Of a stretch of DNA of 64,000 nt, positions 1-10,245 are shown one piece after another. This DNA is from Vogesella sp. XCS3 (lineage in GTDB: Bacteria; Pseudomonadota; Gammaproteobacteria; Burkholderiales; Chromobacteriaceae). Positions within the stretch are counted from its first letter, which is position 1. Each line of letters begins with the position of its first letter. The stretch spans positions 1,363,501 to 1,427,500 of the forward strand of contig NZ_CP085530.1 of the NCBI RefSeq assembly GCF_020616155.1. The letters are read 5' to 3'. A program made the position numbers and the translations under genes. Below the pieces are notes generated by a model. It saw only the letters and a program-made list of their open reading frames with translations. It searched no databases and was not told the DNA's origin.

Positions 1-93
1 CAGCTGGATATCAGCCTGCAGCAGCGCGTGCCGGTATCGCTCAATGTGGCGCGGCTGCGCGTGTTTGCCAGCGAAGGGGCGCAGCATGACTAG
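1..93 (+). CDS. ABC transporter ATP-binding protein, C-terminal end (partial)
   Basis: An open frame runs in from the left edge and stops at TAG 91-93, giving the last 30 residues of a protein. The tail resembles the C-terminal TOBE-like region of an ABC transporter ATPase. It overlaps the start of the fused permease by 8 bases, so it is probably the ATPase (PhnT type) of the same 2-aminoethylphosphonate importer. The Walker motifs lie outside the window, so the identity rests on context. Confidence 0.6.
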   Translation, partial: QLDISLQQRVPVSLNVARLRVFASEGAQHD

Positions 94-1777
94 CCTGAGC
101 ACACCACGCCGCCTGGCGGCCAGCCGCGACGAAACCCAGGCCAGCCTGCTGTTGTGGCTGCTGCTGGCCTTGCTGGTGGTGGCCGTATTGCTGCCGCTGG
201 CTGCCATTCTGGGCCAGGCCATGTTGGCCGCGGACGGCAGCTTTGCCGGGCTGGCACCGCTACGCGACACGCTGGCGCAGCCGGGGCTGACGCGGGCGGC
301 GGGCGGCAGCCTGCAGGTAGCGCTGGCCACTACCGCCCTGGTGCTGCCGCTGGCCTACGGCTACGCTGCCGCGCTCACCCGTGTGGCGCTGCCGGGGCGC
401 GGGCTGTTCCGCCTGCTGGCCTTATTGCCCTTGCTGGCACCGTCGCTGCTGCCGGGCATTTCGCTGGTCTACCTGTTTGGCCACCAGGGCCTGCTGAAAA
501 GCTGGTTTGCCGACGGCAGTATTTATGGCTTTGCCGGCATCGTGCTGGGCGAGGCGTTTTACACCTTTCCGCACGCGCTGATGATTCTGCTCACCGCGCT
601 GGCGGTGGGCGACGCCAGGCTGTACGAGGCGGCGCGCACACTGGGCGCCGGCCCGCTGCGCCGCTTTGCCACCATCACCTTGCCCGCCACGCACTACGGC
701 CTGGTATCGGCCGCCATGGTGGTGTTTACCCTGGTAGTCACCGACTTTGGTGTGGCCAAGGTGATAGGCGGCCAGTACCCGGTGCTGGCGGTGGAGGCGT
801 ACAAGCAGGTGATCGGCCAGCAGAATTTCCCGCGCGGCGCGGTGATCGGCCTGCTGTTGCTGCTGCCGGCGCTGCTATCGTTTGCGGTGGATCGCTGGCT
901 GCAACGGCGCCAGGGCAGCCAGGTCTCGGCGCGCGCACAGCCCCTGCAGCCGCTACGCCAGCCACTGGCGCGCCTGCTGGCGCTGCTGTACTGCAGCGTG
1001 GTGGGTGGCGCACTGCTGGTGCTGCTGGGCACCGCCATCGCGGCCGCTTTCATCAAACAGTGGCCGTACCAGTTGCAGTTCACGCTGCAGCATTTCGACT
1101 TTGACCTGGTAGACGGCGGCGGCTGGCTGGCGTTTGGCAACAGCCTGAAGCTGGCGCTGTATACCGCGCTGGCCGGCACGGTACTGGTGTTTCTGGGCGC
1201 CTGGGGTAGCAGCAAGCTGCGCACCGCCGGCACAGCCGGGCAGCTGCTGCACGCGCTGGCCATGCTGCCCATGGCAGTGCCGGGGCTGGTGCTGGGCCTG
1301 GGCTATATCTTTTTCTTCAATCATGCGGCCAACCCGCTGCACGGCCTGTACGGCACGCTGGCGATTCTGGTGCTGTGCTCGGTGGCGCACTTTTACACCA
1401 CCGCCCACATGACGGCGCGCACGGCGCTGGCGCAGCTGGATGCCGACTTCGAGCCGGTAGCCGCCTCGCTGCACGTACCACTGTGGCACACGCTGTGGCG
1501 CGTCACCCTGCCCACCTGCCTGCCGGCGGTGCTGGATATTGCCCGCTACTTTTTTGTGTCGGCCATGACCACGGTGTCGGCGGTGATCTTTCTGTATACC
1601 CCGGACACCGTGCTGGCTGCCGTAGCGGTGCTGAACATGGACGACGCCGGCGATACCGCCGCCGCCGCGGCCATGGCCACGCTGATCGTGGCCAGCAGCG
1701 GCACGGCCTGCCTGCTGTTTGCCCTGCTGTCGCACTGGCTGCTGGCACGTAGCCAGCGCTGGCGGCGGCCGCTGTAA
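86..1777 (+). CDS. fused 2-aminoethylphosphonate-type ABC transporter permease (PhnU2-like)
   Basis: Predicted inner-membrane permease of 563 residues. It contains two tandem permease halves, each with about six hydrophobic segments and an EAA-type loop: one near residues 180-220 ([10 protein letters not shown]) and one near 460-500. This two-in-one arrangement is typical of iron(III)-type and of the PhnU2 family of putative 2-aminoethylphosphonate permeases. The ATG at 86 is chosen because it overlaps the upstream ATPase stop, which suggests translational coupling; an earlier in-frame start at 44 would lie deep inside that gene. phnW, phnX and an aminophosphonate oxidoreductase follow, supporting an aminophosphonate substrate. 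The periplasmic binding protein is not in the window. Confidence 0.82.
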   Translation: MTSLSTPRRLAASRDETQASLLLWLLLALLVVAVLLPLAAILGQAMLAADGSFAGLAPLRDTLAQPGLTRAAGGSLQVALATTALVLPLAYGYAAALTRVALPGRGLFRLLALLPLLAPSLLPGISLVYLFGHQGLLKSWFADGSIYGFAGIVLGEAFYTFPHALMILLTALAVGDARLYEAARTLGAGPLRRFATITLPATHYGLVSAAMVVFTLVVTDFGVAKVIGGQYPVLAVEAYKQVIGQQNFPRGAVIGLLLLLPALLSFAVDRWLQRRQGSQVSARAQPLQPLRQPLARLLALLYCSVVGGALLVLLGTAIAAAFIKQWPYQLQFTLQHFDFDLVDGGGWLAFGNSLKLALYTALAGTVLVFLGAWGSSKLRTAGTAGQLLHALAMLPMAVPGLVLGLGYIFFFNHAANPLHGLYGTLAILVLCSVAHFYTTAHMTARTALAQLDADFEPVAASLHVPLWHTLWRVTLPTCLPAVLDIARYFFVSAMTTVSAVIFLYTPDTVLAAVAVLNMDDAGDTAAAAAMATLIVASSGTACLLFALLSHWLLARSQRWRRPL

Positions 1778-1787
1778 ACCCTGCCTC

Positions 1788-1810
1788 ACCGGGCTGCGGC
1801 CCGGTTTTTC
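1788..1810 (+). terminator. intrinsic terminator after the phosphonate permease
   Basis: The stem ACCGGGC (1788-1794) pairs with GCCCGGT (1799-1805) and is followed by a run of T. It lies between the permease and phnW, so it may separate transport from catabolic genes or reduce read-through. Confidence 0.65.
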
Positions 1811-1848
1811 TGACCCCGCAAAGACATCTAGACAAGCAAGGAAGCACC

Positions 1849-2949
1849 ATGCGCGAACCGATACTGCTCACCCCCGGCCCGCTCACCACCAGCCTGGCCA
1901 CCAAAACCGCCATGCTCACCGACTGGGGTTCGTGGGATAGCCGCTTCAACCAGCTCACCGCCAGTGTATGCCACGACCTGCTGGCCATTGCCGGCGGCCA
2001 GGGCAGCCACGTGTGCGTGCCGCTGCAAGGCTCCGGCACCTTTGCCGTGGAAGCCGCCGTGGCCAACCTGGTGCCGCGCGGCGGCAAGCTGCTGGTGCTG
2101 GCCGGTGGCGCCTACGGCCGCCGCATGGCCGACATTGCCCGCTATCTGGGGCGCGAACACAGCCTGTACACCACTGCCGACGATACCCCGCCGGACGCCG
2201 CCACGCTGGCCATGCTGCTGCACGACGACCCGGCCATCACCCACGTCGGCCTGGTGCACTGCGAAACCAGTACCGGCATGCTGAACCCGCTAGCCGAGCT
2301 GGCCGCCGTGGTACACGCCGCCGGCCGCCGCCTGATTGTGGACGCCATGTCCAGCTTTGGCGCGCTGCCCATCGACGTGGCCGCGCTGCATATCGACGCA
2401 CTGGTAGCCAGCAGCAACAAATGCCTGGAAGGCGTGCCCGGCATGGGCTTTGTCATCGTCAACCAGGCCAGCCTGGCCGCCAGCCGCGGCAACAGCCACT
2501 CGCTGGCGCTGGATCTGGCCGCGCAGCACGACTACCTGCAAACCACCGGCCAATGGCGTTTTACCCCGCCCACCCACGTAGTCGCCGCGCTGCGCGCCGC
2601 GCTGGACCAATACCTGGCCGAAGGCGGCCAGCCGGCACGCCTGGCGCGCTATGCGGCCAACGCGGCACAGCTGCAGCGCACCCTGGGCGAAGCCGGGCTG
2701 GCGCTATTTCTGCCGCCCGCGCTACAGGCGCCCATCATCCTGACCTTCCACGCCCCCGCGCACCCGGACTACCGCTTTGCCACTTTCTACCAGGCGGTGC
2801 GCGAACAGGGCTTTGTGCTCTACCCCGGCAAGCTCACCACGCAGGAAACCTTCCGCGTGGGCTGCATCGGCGCCATCGACCAGGCCGAAATCGGCCAGGC
2901 CTGCCACGTCATCATTTCTACCCTGCGCCAGCTCGGCTGGCTTGCCTGA
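1849..2949 (+). CDS. phnW: 2-aminoethylphosphonate--pyruvate transaminase
   Basis: PhnW transfers the amino group of 2-aminoethylphosphonate to pyruvate, giving phosphonoacetaldehyde and alanine, in the cytoplasm and with PLP. The 366-residue length matches the family. The start ([15 protein letters not shown]) carries the TPGP motif of class-V aminotransferases. The PLP lysine is likely in ASSNKCLEG near residue 194, and the substrate-binding region [15 protein letters not shown] is near the C-terminus. A GGAAGCACC stretch precedes the ATG. phnX follows after 10 bases, so product and next enzyme are co-expressed. Confidence 0.95.
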   Translation: MREPILLTPGPLTTSLATKTAMLTDWGSWDSRFNQLTASVCHDLLAIAGGQGSHVCVPLQGSGTFAVEAAVANLVPRGGKLLVLAGGAYGRRMADIARYLGREHSLYTTADDTPPDAATLAMLLHDDPAITHVGLVHCETSTGMLNPLAELAAVVHAAGRRLIVDAMSSFGALPIDVAALHIDALVASSNKCLEGVPGMGFVIVNQASLAASRGNSHSLALDLAAQHDYLQTTGQWRFTPPTHVVAALRAALDQYLAEGGQPARLARYAANAAQLQRTLGEAGLALFLPPALQAPIILTFHAPAHPDYRFATFYQAVREQGFVLYPGKLTTQETFRVGCIGAIDQAEIGQACHVIISTLRQLGWLA

Positions 2950-2959
2950 GGCACACACC

Positions 2960-3775
2960 ATGCACACCTACCAACACCTTGAAGCCGTGATTTTCGACTG
3001 GGCCGGCACCGTAGTGGATTTCGGCTCCTTTGCCCCCACCCAGGTATTGATCGACGTCTTCGCGCGCATGGGCGTACCGGTCAGTATGGCCGAAGCCCGC
3101 GTGCCCATGGGCCTGGCCAAGTGGGACCATATCCAGGCGCTGGGCCGCCTGCCCGGCGTGGCCGCACGCTGGCAGGCACGCTTTGGCCGCCCCATGCAAG
3201 ACAGCGACGTGGACGCGCTGTACGCAGAATTCATGCCGCTGCAGGTAGCGCGCGTGGGCGAGTACTCAGCCCCCATCCCCGGCGCGTTTGCCACGGTGGA
3301 AAGCCTGCGGGCGAGCGGTTTGAAGATCGGCAGCTGCTCCGGCTACCCGCGCGTGGTGATGGACCAGCTGCTGCCGCTGGCCGCCGCCGCCGGCTACGCA
3401 CCGGACCACACCGTAGCCACCGACGACCTGCCCGCCGGCGGCCGCCCCGGCCCGTGGATGGCGCTGGACAACGTACTGGCGCTGGGCGTGGGTGATGTAC
3501 GCCACTGCGTGAAAGTAGACGACACCGTGCCGGGCATTGCCGAAGGCCTGCGTGCCGGCATGTGGACGGTAGGCCTGGCAGCCAGCGGCAACGCCGTGGG
3601 GCTCACCGCCGACAAGTGGGCTGCGCTCAGCCCGGCGCAGCAGGCCGAGTACCGCGCCCCGGCCGAGGTGCAGCTGCGTGCTGCCGGTGCGCACTACGTG
3701 GTGGATACCCTCGTCGAGCTGCCTGCGGTGCTGGACGCCATCGACGCCCGCCTGGCCAACGGGGAACGCCCGTGA
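2960..3775 (+). CDS. phnX: phosphonoacetaldehyde hydrolase (phosphonatase)
   Basis: PhnX cleaves the C-P bond of phosphonoacetaldehyde to acetaldehyde and phosphate. It is a HAD-superfamily enzyme of 271 residues, the usual family length. The motif [14 protein letters not shown] near residues 10-23 holds the nucleophilic and acid/base positions, and GLAKWDH near residue 53 provides the Schiff-base lysine of the phosphonatase cap. KVDDTVPGI near residue 178 is the later HAD acidic motif. The start at 2960 lies 10 bases after phnW. The stop overlaps the GTG start of the next gene, indicating translational coupling. Confidence 0.95.
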   Translation: MHTYQHLEAVIFDWAGTVVDFGSFAPTQVLIDVFARMGVPVSMAEARVPMGLAKWDHIQALGRLPGVAARWQARFGRPMQDSDVDALYAEFMPLQVARVGEYSAPIPGAFATVESLRASGLKIGSCSGYPRVVMDQLLPLAAAAGYAPDHTVATDDLPAGGRPGPWMALDNVLALGVGDVRHCVKVDDTVPGIAEGLRAGMWTVGLAASGNAVGLTADKWAALSPAQQAEYRAPAEVQLRAAGAHYVVDTLVELPAVLDAIDARLANGERP

Positions 3776-5166
3776 GCCAGCAAGCCTTCTGGCTGCAGCA
3801 GGCGCTGGCGGCCGAACTCCAGCCGCCGTCGCCACCGCTGCAGGGCGAGCAGCAGGCCGACGTGTGCATTGTGGGCGGCGGCTTCACCGGCCTGTGGACC
3901 GCTATCCTGACGCAGCAGGCGCAGCCGCACTGGCGCATCGTGGTGCTGGAAAAAGACCTGTGTGGCAGCGGCGCGTCAGGGCGCAACGGCGGCTGCATGC
4001 TGACCTGGAGCACCAAATACCTGTCGCTGTGCCAGCTGTACGGCGCCGAGGAAGCAGGCCGCCTGGTAGCCGCCTCGGAACAAACCGTGTTCGACATCGA
4101 CCGTTTCTGCCGCCAGCACGGCATCGATGCCGGCATACGGCTGGGCGGCGCCGTATACGCCGCCAGTAGCGCGGCCCAGGCCGGCACGCTGGACGGGGTA
4201 CTGGCGGCACTGGACAAGGTTGGCAGCAACCGCTGGCAGCCGCTGGACGCCGCCACCACGGTGGCGCTGGGGGGTAGCGCGGCCTTGCAGCACGGCGTGT
4301 TCAGCCCGGCAGCGGGCAGCCTGCAGCCGGCGCTGCTGGTACGCGGCCTGCTGCGGGTGGCGCGCGCCATGGGCGTGCGCGTGTACGAACATAGCGCCAT
4401 GACCACGCTGCAAGAGGGCGAACAGGTGCGGGTGCATACCGCGCAGGGCTGCGTACAGGCGCGGCAGGCGGTGATGGCGCTGAACGCTGCCATGCCGCGC
4501 CGCTTTGGCCAGCTGGCCGACAGCGTGGTGCTGGTATCGTCCGACATGGTCATTACCGAGCCCGTACCCGCGCTGATACAGCAGCTGGGGCTGGCGCGTG
4601 GCCAGGCGGTGTGCGACCTGCGTACCTTTGTGCACTATTGGCGCAGCACGCCGGACGGGCGGCTGATGCTGGGCAAGGGCGGCAACCACATCGCCTGGGC
4701 TAACCGCCTGCATGGCTATTTCGACCAAGCCAGCGCCTACCGCGGCCAACTACAGGCAGCCATCGCGCGCTTTTTTCCGGCGCTGGCCGGGGTGCCGCTG
4801 GCGCAAAGCTGGACCGGCGCGTCCGACCGCTCGGCCACTGGCCTGCCCTTCTTTGGCGTGCTGCCCGGCTACCGGCGCGTGTTTTACGGCATGGGCTATT
4901 CCGGCAATGGCGTGGTGCAGTGCCACCTGGGCGGGCAGCTGCTCAGTAGCCTGCTGCTGGGGCTGGATAATGCCTGGACGCGCAGCCCGCTGGCGCAGGG
5001 GCCGCTGGCACAGTTCCCGCCCGAGCCGCTACGCTGGCCCGGTGCCATGCTGGTGCGCCAGGCCATACGCAGCGTGGAGTCAGCCCAGGACGCCGGCAGG
5101 CAGCCGGCGTGGCTGGCTACGCGGCTGGCCGCACTGGCCAGCATGGCCGGCAAGGCCGACCGTTAA
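3772..5166 (+). CDS. FAD-dependent aminophosphonate oxidoreductase
   Basis: Predicted 464-residue flavoprotein of the DAO family. The FAD dinucleotide-binding motif [13 protein letters not shown] lies near residues 28-40, and [12 protein letters not shown] is a second flavin contact. The C-terminal [11 protein letters not shown] is the usual FAD-closing motif. The context matches the putative aminophosphonate oxidoreductases of phnW clusters (PbfD-like), which are thought to deaminate aminophosphonates, including N-substituted ones, to phosphonoacetaldehyde. The GTG start at 3772 overlaps the phnX stop TGA, so the two are coupled. It probably widens substrate range beside the PLP enzyme PhnW; the exact substrate is inferred. 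Confidence 0.85.
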   Translation: MSQQAFWLQQALAAELQPPSPPLQGEQQADVCIVGGGFTGLWTAILTQQAQPHWRIVVLEKDLCGSGASGRNGGCMLTWSTKYLSLCQLYGAEEAGRLVAASEQTVFDIDRFCRQHGIDAGIRLGGAVYAASSAAQAGTLDGVLAALDKVGSNRWQPLDAATTVALGGSAALQHGVFSPAAGSLQPALLVRGLLRVARAMGVRVYEHSAMTTLQEGEQVRVHTAQGCVQARQAVMALNAAMPRRFGQLADSVVLVSSDMVITEPVPALIQQLGLARGQAVCDLRTFVHYWRSTPDGRLMLGKGGNHIAWANRLHGYFDQASAYRGQLQAAIARFFPALAGVPLAQSWTGASDRSATGLPFFGVLPGYRRVFYGMGYSGNGVVQCHLGGQLLSSLLLGLDNAWTRSPLAQGPLAQFPPEPLRWPGAMLVRQAIRSVESAQDAGRQPAWLATRLAALASMAGKADR

Positions 5167-5176
5167 CGCTACAGGC

Positions 5177-5866
5177 TCAAGGGCGGCATAGCGACGCGCA
5201 GGGGATGCCGTCGTTATTGCCGTCCAGCTTTTTCACGCCGCACTGCTGCAGGTAGAACTGCGCCTCGGCGCAGTTGGCCATCTGGCTGCAGCGGTTTTTG
5301 CTGCCGCACTGGAACGCCGCTGCCGGGCTGGCGGGGGTGCTGCGGCCAGGGTTGGCCGCAGGCGGTGCCGCAGGTGTGTCCAGCGGTGGCAGGCTGCTGG
5401 CGCGGCGGCTGCCACGGCGCCAGTCTTGCGGGCGTACCGGCCCGCTACCTGCCCACAGGCCGCGCCCGGCGGCGCGGGCGCTGTTTTCGGCGGCGATATA
5501 GTGCGGCTCTTTCAGGTAATCGCGATAGGCCCAGGCCCAGCCGTCCTGCACCTGCGCCAGGTTGATGTCCACGCCGTCCAGCCACAGGCGGCCAACGATG
5601 CGGCCGTATTTGTCGGTTTCATGGCGCTCCAGCTGCACATTGCGGCCGAACACGCGCGCGGCCAGCGCGGCACGAGCCCGCTGGCCGTAGGGCTGGGCTT
5701 TTTCCGGCGCGTCGATCTGCACCAGGCGCACGGTAAGCTCGCGCCAGTCTTGCAGGCACTTTACCGTATCGCCATCGCTGATCGCCGTGACCCTGCACGC
5801 CTGCCCCGCGCCCCAGCTGGCCGCCGCCAGGCACAGGCATAGCCACCCTGCTATGGTTTTCAGCAC
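5177..5866 (-). CDS. secreted thermonuclease-like protein with C-terminal Excalibur domain
   Basis: After a signal peptide (about residues 1-22, ending near GAGQA) comes a staphylococcal-nuclease fold: ISDGDTVKC, VRLVQIDAPEKAQPYG, a DKYGRIVGRLW core, then AENSARAAGRGLW. This is followed by a proline/alanine-rich linker. The last 35 residues form a cysteine-rich Excalibur-type calcium-binding motif (DGNNDGIPC). The likely start is GTG at 5866, six bases after AGGAG; an upstream ATG at 5884 lies before that ribosome site. Predicted role is extracellular or periplasmic nucleic-acid cleavage. It is convergent with the phosphonate operon, 10 bases apart. Confidence 0.85.
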   Translation of the reverse strand: MLKTIAGWLCLCLAAASWGAGQACRVTAISDGDTVKCLQDWRELTVRLVQIDAPEKAQPYGQRARAALAARVFGRNVQLERHETDKYGRIVGRLWLDGVDINLAQVQDGWAWAYRDYLKEPHYIAAENSARAAGRGLWAGSGPVRPQDWRRGSRRASSLPPLDTPAAPPAANPGRSTPASPAAAFQCGSKNRCSQMANCAEAQFYLQQCGVKKLDGNNDGIPCASLCRP

Positions 5867-5981
5867 ACGACGCTCCTGCAACATAAAAATGCACTGTAAT
5901 GGCTGGCCCGGTGGCGGGCAAATTGACCCTGGCTATTCCGCTGCCATACAGTGACGCTTTCCCCCCCGCCCGAGCCCCGTC

Positions 5982-7400
5982 ATGAAGCCCGCCCATCTCG
6001 CCCTTACCGCCACTGCCGTCCTGCTGGCTACCTTTAGCGGTGCCAGCGCCTATACCGCCTGGCGCAGCCACCAGCAGCTGGACAAGCTGAATCAAGCCAT
6101 GGTGCAGTACCCGCTGCTGAAAGTGATCAGCCGCAGCAAGACCTACAGCCTGTGGCAAAGCGAAGAAACCGTGAGCTACCAGCTAGGCTGCGACAACGAA
6201 ATCAGCAGCGAGCTGTTTGGCGGTACACGCCCCGGCATTACCGTGCGCAATACGGTGTCGCATAACCCGCTATCGCCAGGGGTGCGTACCGACATCATTT
6301 GGCCGGCCAACTGGGCCGAACCCATCAAGCAGCTGTTTGGCGATGCGCAGCCGCTGAGCATCCACACCCGTGCCGGCTGGCTGGGCCAGATGGAAACCCG
6401 CATCAGCAGCCCCGGCTTCCGTGTGGAAAAAGACGGCAATATGCTGCACTGGAAAGGCCTGGAAGCCACCTTCCAGTACGACCTGCCCCTGCAAAACCTG
6501 CAGCACACGCTGATATTGCGCGGCAGTGACGCCAGCGATGCCCAGGGCCGCTTCAAGCTCAGCACGCAAGACTTGCAGCACCAGGGCCAATACCAGCGCA
6601 GCAGCAGCGGGCTGTTGCTGGGCCAGGAAACCCTGCGCTTTGGTGGCGTGCAGCTTGCTGCCAGCCAGGGTGATACGCCGCACAGTTTTAGCGCCGGCGT
6701 ACTGGAAACCAGCATGCAAAGCAGCGAACAAGGCGGCATGGTGGCGCTCAGCGGCAAAGGCAGCTGGGTGGGCCTGCACTACAACAGCAAGCCACTGGGC
6801 GACCTGTCCGGCCAGGCCAGCCTGAGCCGGCTGGATGCCAAGGCGCTGGCCGATTACAACAAGCAGGCGCTCACCCAGGGCGTACTGCAATGCCATTTCG
6901 ACAGCCAGCTGGCCAACCCGGCTAACCGCGCACTGCTGGCGCGCATCCTGTCGCATAGCCCGGCGTTTGCGCAGGTGATTGCCCTGGCCAACCCCGAAGG
7001 CAACAGCACGCTGAACATCAAAGCCAGCCTGAACGCGCCAAGCGAGGCCGAGCTGGCAGGCAATGACGCCGCGCTGGCCAAAAAGCTGGCGCTTCAGGCC
7101 TTGATCAGTTGGCCGCAAATCCTGCCAGAGCGCTGGGTCAACGATTTTGCCCCCGAGGCCCAGCGCGACGCGCTGGTACAAAGCTACCGCAGCATGGTGT
7201 CGCAGATGCTGGCCACCGGCAGCTTGCAACAGGCCGGTGCGCTGCTGCAAACCCGTTTCGAGCTGGCAGACGGCAAACTGCTGCAAAACGGCAAGCCCTA
7301 CCAGCCGCAACGCGGGCCCGCGCTGGCCGCCAGTGAACCGGCCGCAGAGCCGATAGACCCGGCCCTGCCGGTGGCGCCGGACGAGGCGCTCAGCCAGTAA
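5982..7400 (+). CDS. DUF945 (YdgA-like) family protein
   Basis: A 472-residue protein with one N-terminal hydrophobic segment (about residues 7-24), so probably anchored in the inner membrane facing the periplasm. The rest resembles the DUF945/YdgA family: long beta-rich regions with a GxxxWxG-like stretch (KGSWVGLHY) and a C-terminal region about the polarity of the outlet. The family's biochemical function is poorly known. The C-terminus is proline/alanine-rich and low-complexity. The gene stands alone and ends convergent with the AraC-family gene, with a hairpin between. Confidence 0.75.
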   Translation: MKPAHLALTATAVLLATFSGASAYTAWRSHQQLDKLNQAMVQYPLLKVISRSKTYSLWQSEETVSYQLGCDNEISSELFGGTRPGITVRNTVSHNPLSPGVRTDIIWPANWAEPIKQLFGDAQPLSIHTRAGWLGQMETRISSPGFRVEKDGNMLHWKGLEATFQYDLPLQNLQHTLILRGSDASDAQGRFKLSTQDLQHQGQYQRSSSGLLLGQETLRFGGVQLAASQGDTPHSFSAGVLETSMQSSEQGGMVALSGKGSWVGLHYNSKPLGDLSGQASLSRLDAKALADYNKQALTQGVLQCHFDSQLANPANRALLARILSHSPAFAQVIALANPEGNSTLNIKASLNAPSEAELAGNDAALAKKLALQALISWPQILPERWVNDFAPEAQRDALVQSYRSMVSQMLATGSLQQAGALLQTRFELADGKLLQNGKPYQPQRGPALAASEPAAEPIDPALPVAPDEALSQ

Positions 7401-7420
7401 ACCAGCCTCGCCCCGCCCAT

Positions 7421-7447
7421 GCGGCCAACCTTGCCCAGGTTGGCCGC
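7421..7447. terminator. hairpin made from an inverted pair of the GCGGCCAACC repeat
   Basis: GCGGCCAACCT (7421-7431) and its reverse complement AGGTTGGCCGC (7437-7447) are separated by a five-base loop. The hairpin sits between two convergent genes, so it can act as a bidirectional terminator. There is only a weak T run (GTTTTA, 7453 on). Both arms are copies of the interspersed repeat described for this window. Confidence 0.6.
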
Positions 7448-7454
7448 AGCCGTT

Positions 7455-8249
7455 TTACGCCCTGCCTGCCAGCAGCTGGCGCCGGTAGCGTTCTGGTGTC
7501 ATGCCGGTATGGCGGGCAAACATGGCAATAAAAGCCGACGGCGTGGTGTAGCCCAGCTCGGCGGCGATATCGGCCACGGTACGGCCGGCCTTCAGCCAGG
7601 CCAGCGCCTGCAGCAGGCGCACGCGGTTGCGCCAGGCGGCAAAGCTCATGCCCAGCTGCTGCTGGAAACGCCGCGCCAGCGTGCGCTCGGTGCTGTGCAC
7701 CTGTGCAGCCCACGCCGCCAGCGTGGTGTTATTACCCGGCTCGGCACGCAAGGCATGCAAGAGCGGGCGCAGCAGGCGGTCGTGGCTATCGGGCAGGTAG
7801 TCGTCCAGGCTGCCGGCCTGCACCATGCGCTGCAGCAAGAGCTGCGCTTGCAGGGTGTCCCACTCATCGGCCATGGCAGTAACGCCGCGCTGGCAAAAGT
7901 CATCCAGCAAGGCACGCAGCAGCGGGGTTTGCGGTATCAGGCAGGGCTGCGGCGGCAGCTGCGCGGCCAACCCTGGCGCCACGTACACCGACACGTAATC
8001 CAGCGCCTGGCGGATGTGCGCCGCGTGCGGCAGGTCGGCCGGTATCCACACTAGGTACTCGGCCGGCGCGGCCAGGGTACGCTCCGGCAGCTGCAGCTCC
8101 AGAATGCCCAGGCTGATGCGGTTGATCTGGCCCCACGGGTGGATGTGCCACTCGAAATCGGTATTGGCCAGGAACTGCTCGTGGCGGAAATGCAGTGGTG
8201 CTGGCGGCAGCAGATCCAGGTCGGTACTGCTGTAGTGGTAAGCGGGCAT
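7455..8249 (-). CDS. AraC-family transcriptional regulator with N-terminal cupin
   Basis: A 264-residue regulator. The N-terminal half (HIHPWGQINRIS near residue 35, VWIPADLPHAAHI near 70) is a cupin-type sensing domain. The C-terminal 100 residues are an AraC double helix-turn-helix (HSTERTLARRFQQQLGMSF, then VADIAAELGYTTPSAFIAMFARHTGMTPERYRR). It is transcribed divergently from an EamA exporter with 95 bases between the starts, so it probably controls that exporter and itself. The effector is unknown. Confidence 0.88.
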   Translation of the reverse strand: MPAYHYSSTDLDLLPPAPLHFRHEQFLANTDFEWHIHPWGQINRISLGILELQLPERTLAAPAEYLVWIPADLPHAAHIRQALDYVSVYVAPGLAAQLPPQPCLIPQTPLLRALLDDFCQRGVTAMADEWDTLQAQLLLQRMVQAGSLDDYLPDSHDRLLRPLLHALRAEPGNNTTLAAWAAQVHSTERTLARRFQQQLGMSFAAWRNRVRLLQALAWLKAGRTVADIAAELGYTTPSAFIAMFARHTGMTPERYRRQLLAGRA

Positions 8250-8344
8250 GTTGTCGGCAATGGCGTATCGGATTGTCTGCTTTGAAGTATATACCTTGCA
8301 ACAGACAGATTTACACTCGCCGTATTCTTGCTCTGGAGCCTGTC

Positions 8345-9232
8345 ATGGCACGATTTTTCCCCCTGCTGGCGGTGCTGATCTGGGCCGCCAATACCGTGGT
8401 ATCCAAGGCGGCGGCCAGCGTGCTGGACCCGGCCGCCATTTCTTTCTACCGCTGGCTGGTGGCGCTACTGGTACTCAGCCCCTTCATGTGGCGGCCGCTG
8501 CGCGCGCAATGGCCGGCCATCCGCCCGCTGCTGCCACGCTTTGCCGTACTGGCGCTGCTGGGCATGGTGGCCTACCAGTGCCTGGCCTACTACGCCGCCC
8601 ACCTGACCACAGCTACCAATATGGGCGTGATCTGCGCGCTGATTCCGCTACTGGGCCTGCTGCTTAACGTAGTGGTGTTCCGGCAGCGCATTAGTGCGGC
8701 TGCCGCTACCGGGGTAGCGGTGTCGCTGGCGGGCGTGCTGTACCTGCTGGGCGCCGGCAACCCGCTGGCGCTACTGGCTGGCGGGGTAAACGGCGGTGAT
8801 GCGCTGATGCTGCTGGGCTCCACCAGCTATGCGCTATACGGCATTCTGTTCAAACGCTGGGCACCGCCGTTTGGCCAGTGGCTGAACCTGTACGTGCAGG
8901 TGGGGCTGGCCGTGCTGATGCTGATACCGGTGGCGGCTAGCGCGCAAACCATGGCCATCCCCCCGGCCGGTGTGCCGCTGGTGCTGTTTGCCGGCATTGC
9001 TTCGTCCATTCTGGCGGCCTATTTCTGGATGCGCGGCATCCAGACGCTGGGCAGCGACCGCACCGCCATCTTCATGAACCTGCTGCCGCTGTTTACCGCG
9101 CTGATGGCCAGCGTGGCGCTGGGCGAAACCATCCACGGCTACCACTGGCTGGGTGGCGGCCTGATTCTGCTGGGTGTCAGCCTGAGCCAAGGCGTGATCC
9201 GCTTTACCCTGCGGCAAAAGCAACATATTTGA
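8345..9232 (+). CDS. EamA/DMT-superfamily transporter
   Basis: A 295-residue integral membrane protein with about ten hydrophobic helices in two EamA repeats. The first begins at the N-terminus (LLAVLIWAANTVVSKAAA, the usual DMT entry motif) and the second around residue 150. ATG at 8345 is chosen because GGAG lies eight bases upstream. Members export metabolites such as amino acids or purines; the substrate cannot be read here. The divergent AraC regulator next door is the likely controller. Confidence 0.85.
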   Translation: MARFFPLLAVLIWAANTVVSKAAASVLDPAAISFYRWLVALLVLSPFMWRPLRAQWPAIRPLLPRFAVLALLGMVAYQCLAYYAAHLTTATNMGVICALIPLLGLLLNVVVFRQRISAAAATGVAVSLAGVLYLLGAGNPLALLAGGVNGGDALMLLGSTSYALYGILFKRWAPPFGQWLNLYVQVGLAVLMLIPVAASAQTMAIPPAGVPLVLFAGIASSILAAYFWMRGIQTLGSDRTAIFMNLLPLFTALMASVALGETIHGYHWLGGGLILLGVSLSQGVIRFTLRQKQHI

Positions 9233-9334
9233 TGCCCCCGGCACGGCCACTGCACTAAAACTGTGCTTCATTAAGCCGAATTTAAGTTAATTCATGCAGC
9301 ATAAAGGACATTTTATCGATAAGGCAGAATAAGC

Positions 9335-10054
9335 ATGCACGGCAGCGTACTGAGCGGTAGCCGGGAGGCTAGGCTTCCCATTCCGGGCCAACGGGTAATC
9401 CGCCGTACTGCCTGGCATCTGGCCAGTGCTGCCGCCCTGGCGGTACTGTTTCTTGTGCTGGAGTACGACACCAGGCTGGACGATGCCGTCACCCGCCTGT
9501 TCTATAGCGACGCCTTGCAAGCTTTTCCCCTGCAAAACAGCGCCTGGCTAGACTGGCTGAACCACCGCCTGGCCAAATACGCTATCGCCGCCAGTGTGTT
9601 GTGGCTGCTGTACAGCAGCCTGCGTCGCCGCGACAGCCGCCGCGCTTTTGCCGCCGGCATGATGATGCTGGCGACTGCGGCGGTATCCAGCCTGAAAGCC
9701 CGTAGTGCCCACTCGTGCCCGTGGGACATGGCCGCCTACGGTGGCAGCGCAGAACACTTCCCCACCCTGGCGGCTACCCCGCTCAATGCCGGCCCCGGCC
9801 ATTGCTTTCCGGGCGGGCATGCCTCTGCCGGTTTTGCCCTGATGGCCTTGTACTTTTACTGGCAACCCAGTCACCCGGGCCGGGCGCGCATGGCGCTATG
9901 GGGTGGCTTGCTGGCGGGCATGCTGATGGGGCTGGGCCAGGTGGCCCGCGGCGCCCACTTCCTTAGCCACAATCTGTGGAGCGGCTGGGTAGTCTGGCTA
10001 GTGTGCGTGCTGGGTTTTGCCCTGTTTGACTACCGCGCCGCGCGCCGCCACTAA
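9335..10054 (+). CDS. PAP2-superfamily membrane phosphatase
   Basis: A 239-residue membrane protein with about five or six hydrophobic helices and PAP2-type motifs: K(x6)CPWD near residue 118, CFPGGHASAGF near 158, and RGAHFLSHNLWSGW near 205. It probably dephosphorylates a lipid phosphate or diphosphate on the periplasmic face. In the third motif an asparagine follows the histidine where relatives usually have aspartate (SHDLW, from memory), which may affect activity. A single gene; the 101 bases before it are AT-richer and probably hold its promoter. Confidence 0.8.
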   Translation: MHGSVLSGSREARLPIPGQRVIRRTAWHLASAAALAVLFLVLEYDTRLDDAVTRLFYSDALQAFPLQNSAWLDWLNHRLAKYAIAASVLWLLYSSLRRRDSRRAFAAGMMMLATAAVSSLKARSAHSCPWDMAAYGGSAEHFPTLAATPLNAGPGHCFPGGHASAGFALMALYFYWQPSHPGRARMALWGGLLAGMLMGLGQVARGAHFLSHNLWSGWVVWLVCVLGFALFDYRAARRH

Positions 10055-10245
10055 AGCACCCGCACGCTCAAACCCATGCCGGCCTGCCCATGCAGCCCGG
10101 CATTTTTCATGCGCCCCGCACCCGCTGCCAACAACCACAAAGCCGGCCATGCAAAACATCCGCCAGGCATAAGGGGGCGTTAAGGCTGGCTTGCTTTAAT
10201 GCACCTGTACCTGCACTGCAGCAGGGGTCTACACGGAGCGTCACC

